From NCBI RefSeq assembly GCF_000272405.2, contig NZ_AJZM02000101.1:1-5365 (forward strand): a DNA stretch of 5,365 nucleotides, read 5' to 3'. The notes below the pieces were generated by a model that was given only the letters and a program-made list of their open reading frames with translations, ran no database searches and was not told the origin of the DNA. Source of the stretch: Vibrio tasmaniensis 1F-187. GTDB lineage: Bacteria; Pseudomonadota; Gammaproteobacteria; Enterobacterales; Vibrionaceae. Shown here in pieces: positions 5,341 through 5,365 of the stretch. Both the position numbers and the translations under genes were made by a program. Each line of letters opens with the position of its first letter. The first letter of the stretch is position 1.

Positions 5341-5365
5341 GTAATACCAATCGTAGTAAATAACT
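5341..5365. repeat. Possible edge of a dispersed Vibrio-type intergenic repeat
   Basis: The last 25 bases contain TAATACCAATCGTAG and then AAATAACT, which I recall as a recurring intergenic sequence in Vibrio genomes. A partial match, ATACCAAT, also occurs at 3681-3688 between the FrnE-like and glycosylase-like genes. The element is cut by the window edge, and repeat status rests on memory. Confidence 0.3.

Noticed and set aside
1..5365. A novel defence, toxin-antitoxin or biosynthetic system
   Set aside because: Every long gene falls in a common metabolic, regulatory or repair family, and no effector, toxin, nuclease island or transfer signature is visible.

Overview
The window looks like ordinary chromosome from a Vibrio-like gammaproteobacterium. 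The evidence is moderate GC coding sequence with AT-rich gaps, Shine-Dalgarno-led genes, proteins that read like Vibrionaceae versions of common families, and an AATACCAATC-type intergenic sequence at the right edge that I recall from Vibrio genomes. This assignment rests on memory and protein character, not on a search.

Layout, left to right. Bases 1-136 hold no gene I can name; they may contain the 3' end of a + strand gene, followed by overlapping small inverted repeats. A two-gene minus-strand operon follows: an ABM-fold (antibiotic biosynthesis monooxygenase / quinol monooxygenase-like) protein at 1438-1115, and a Gfo/Idh/MocA-type NAD(P)-dependent oxidoreductase at 1111-137. Their gap is 3 nt, and the second gene's ribosome binding site lies inside the end of the first. 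A LysR-type regulator (1545-2402, +) is divergent from this operon across a 106-bp gap. That gap carries two perfect 9-bp inverted repeats and a pair of overlapping promoter-like cores, the usual layout of a LysR regulator controlling its divergent neighbour and itself.

Convergent with the regulator is a second minus-strand pair: a FrnE-like DsbA-family thiol oxidoreductase (4343-3696), then an HTH_42 / YcaQ (AlkX)-like DNA glycosylase (3661-2468), 34 nt apart. The upstream gap has a TGAAC-N4-GTTCA palindrome and possibly a tiny leader ORF. Next is a strong minus-strand intrinsic terminator (4496-4464), which ends a Cof-type HAD phosphatase gene (5322-4525) resembling the sugar phosphatase YbiV/SupH.

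The three units appear independent: a LysR-controlled redox pair of unknown substrate, a possible thiol/DNA-damage stress pair, and a housekeeping-type phosphatase. I see no insertion sequence, CRISPR array, tRNA or rRNA, and no clear sign of a new defence or mobile system. The most interesting items are the symmetric divergent control region and the pairing of a FrnE-like oxidoreductase with a crosslink-repair-type glycosylase behind a palindrome.
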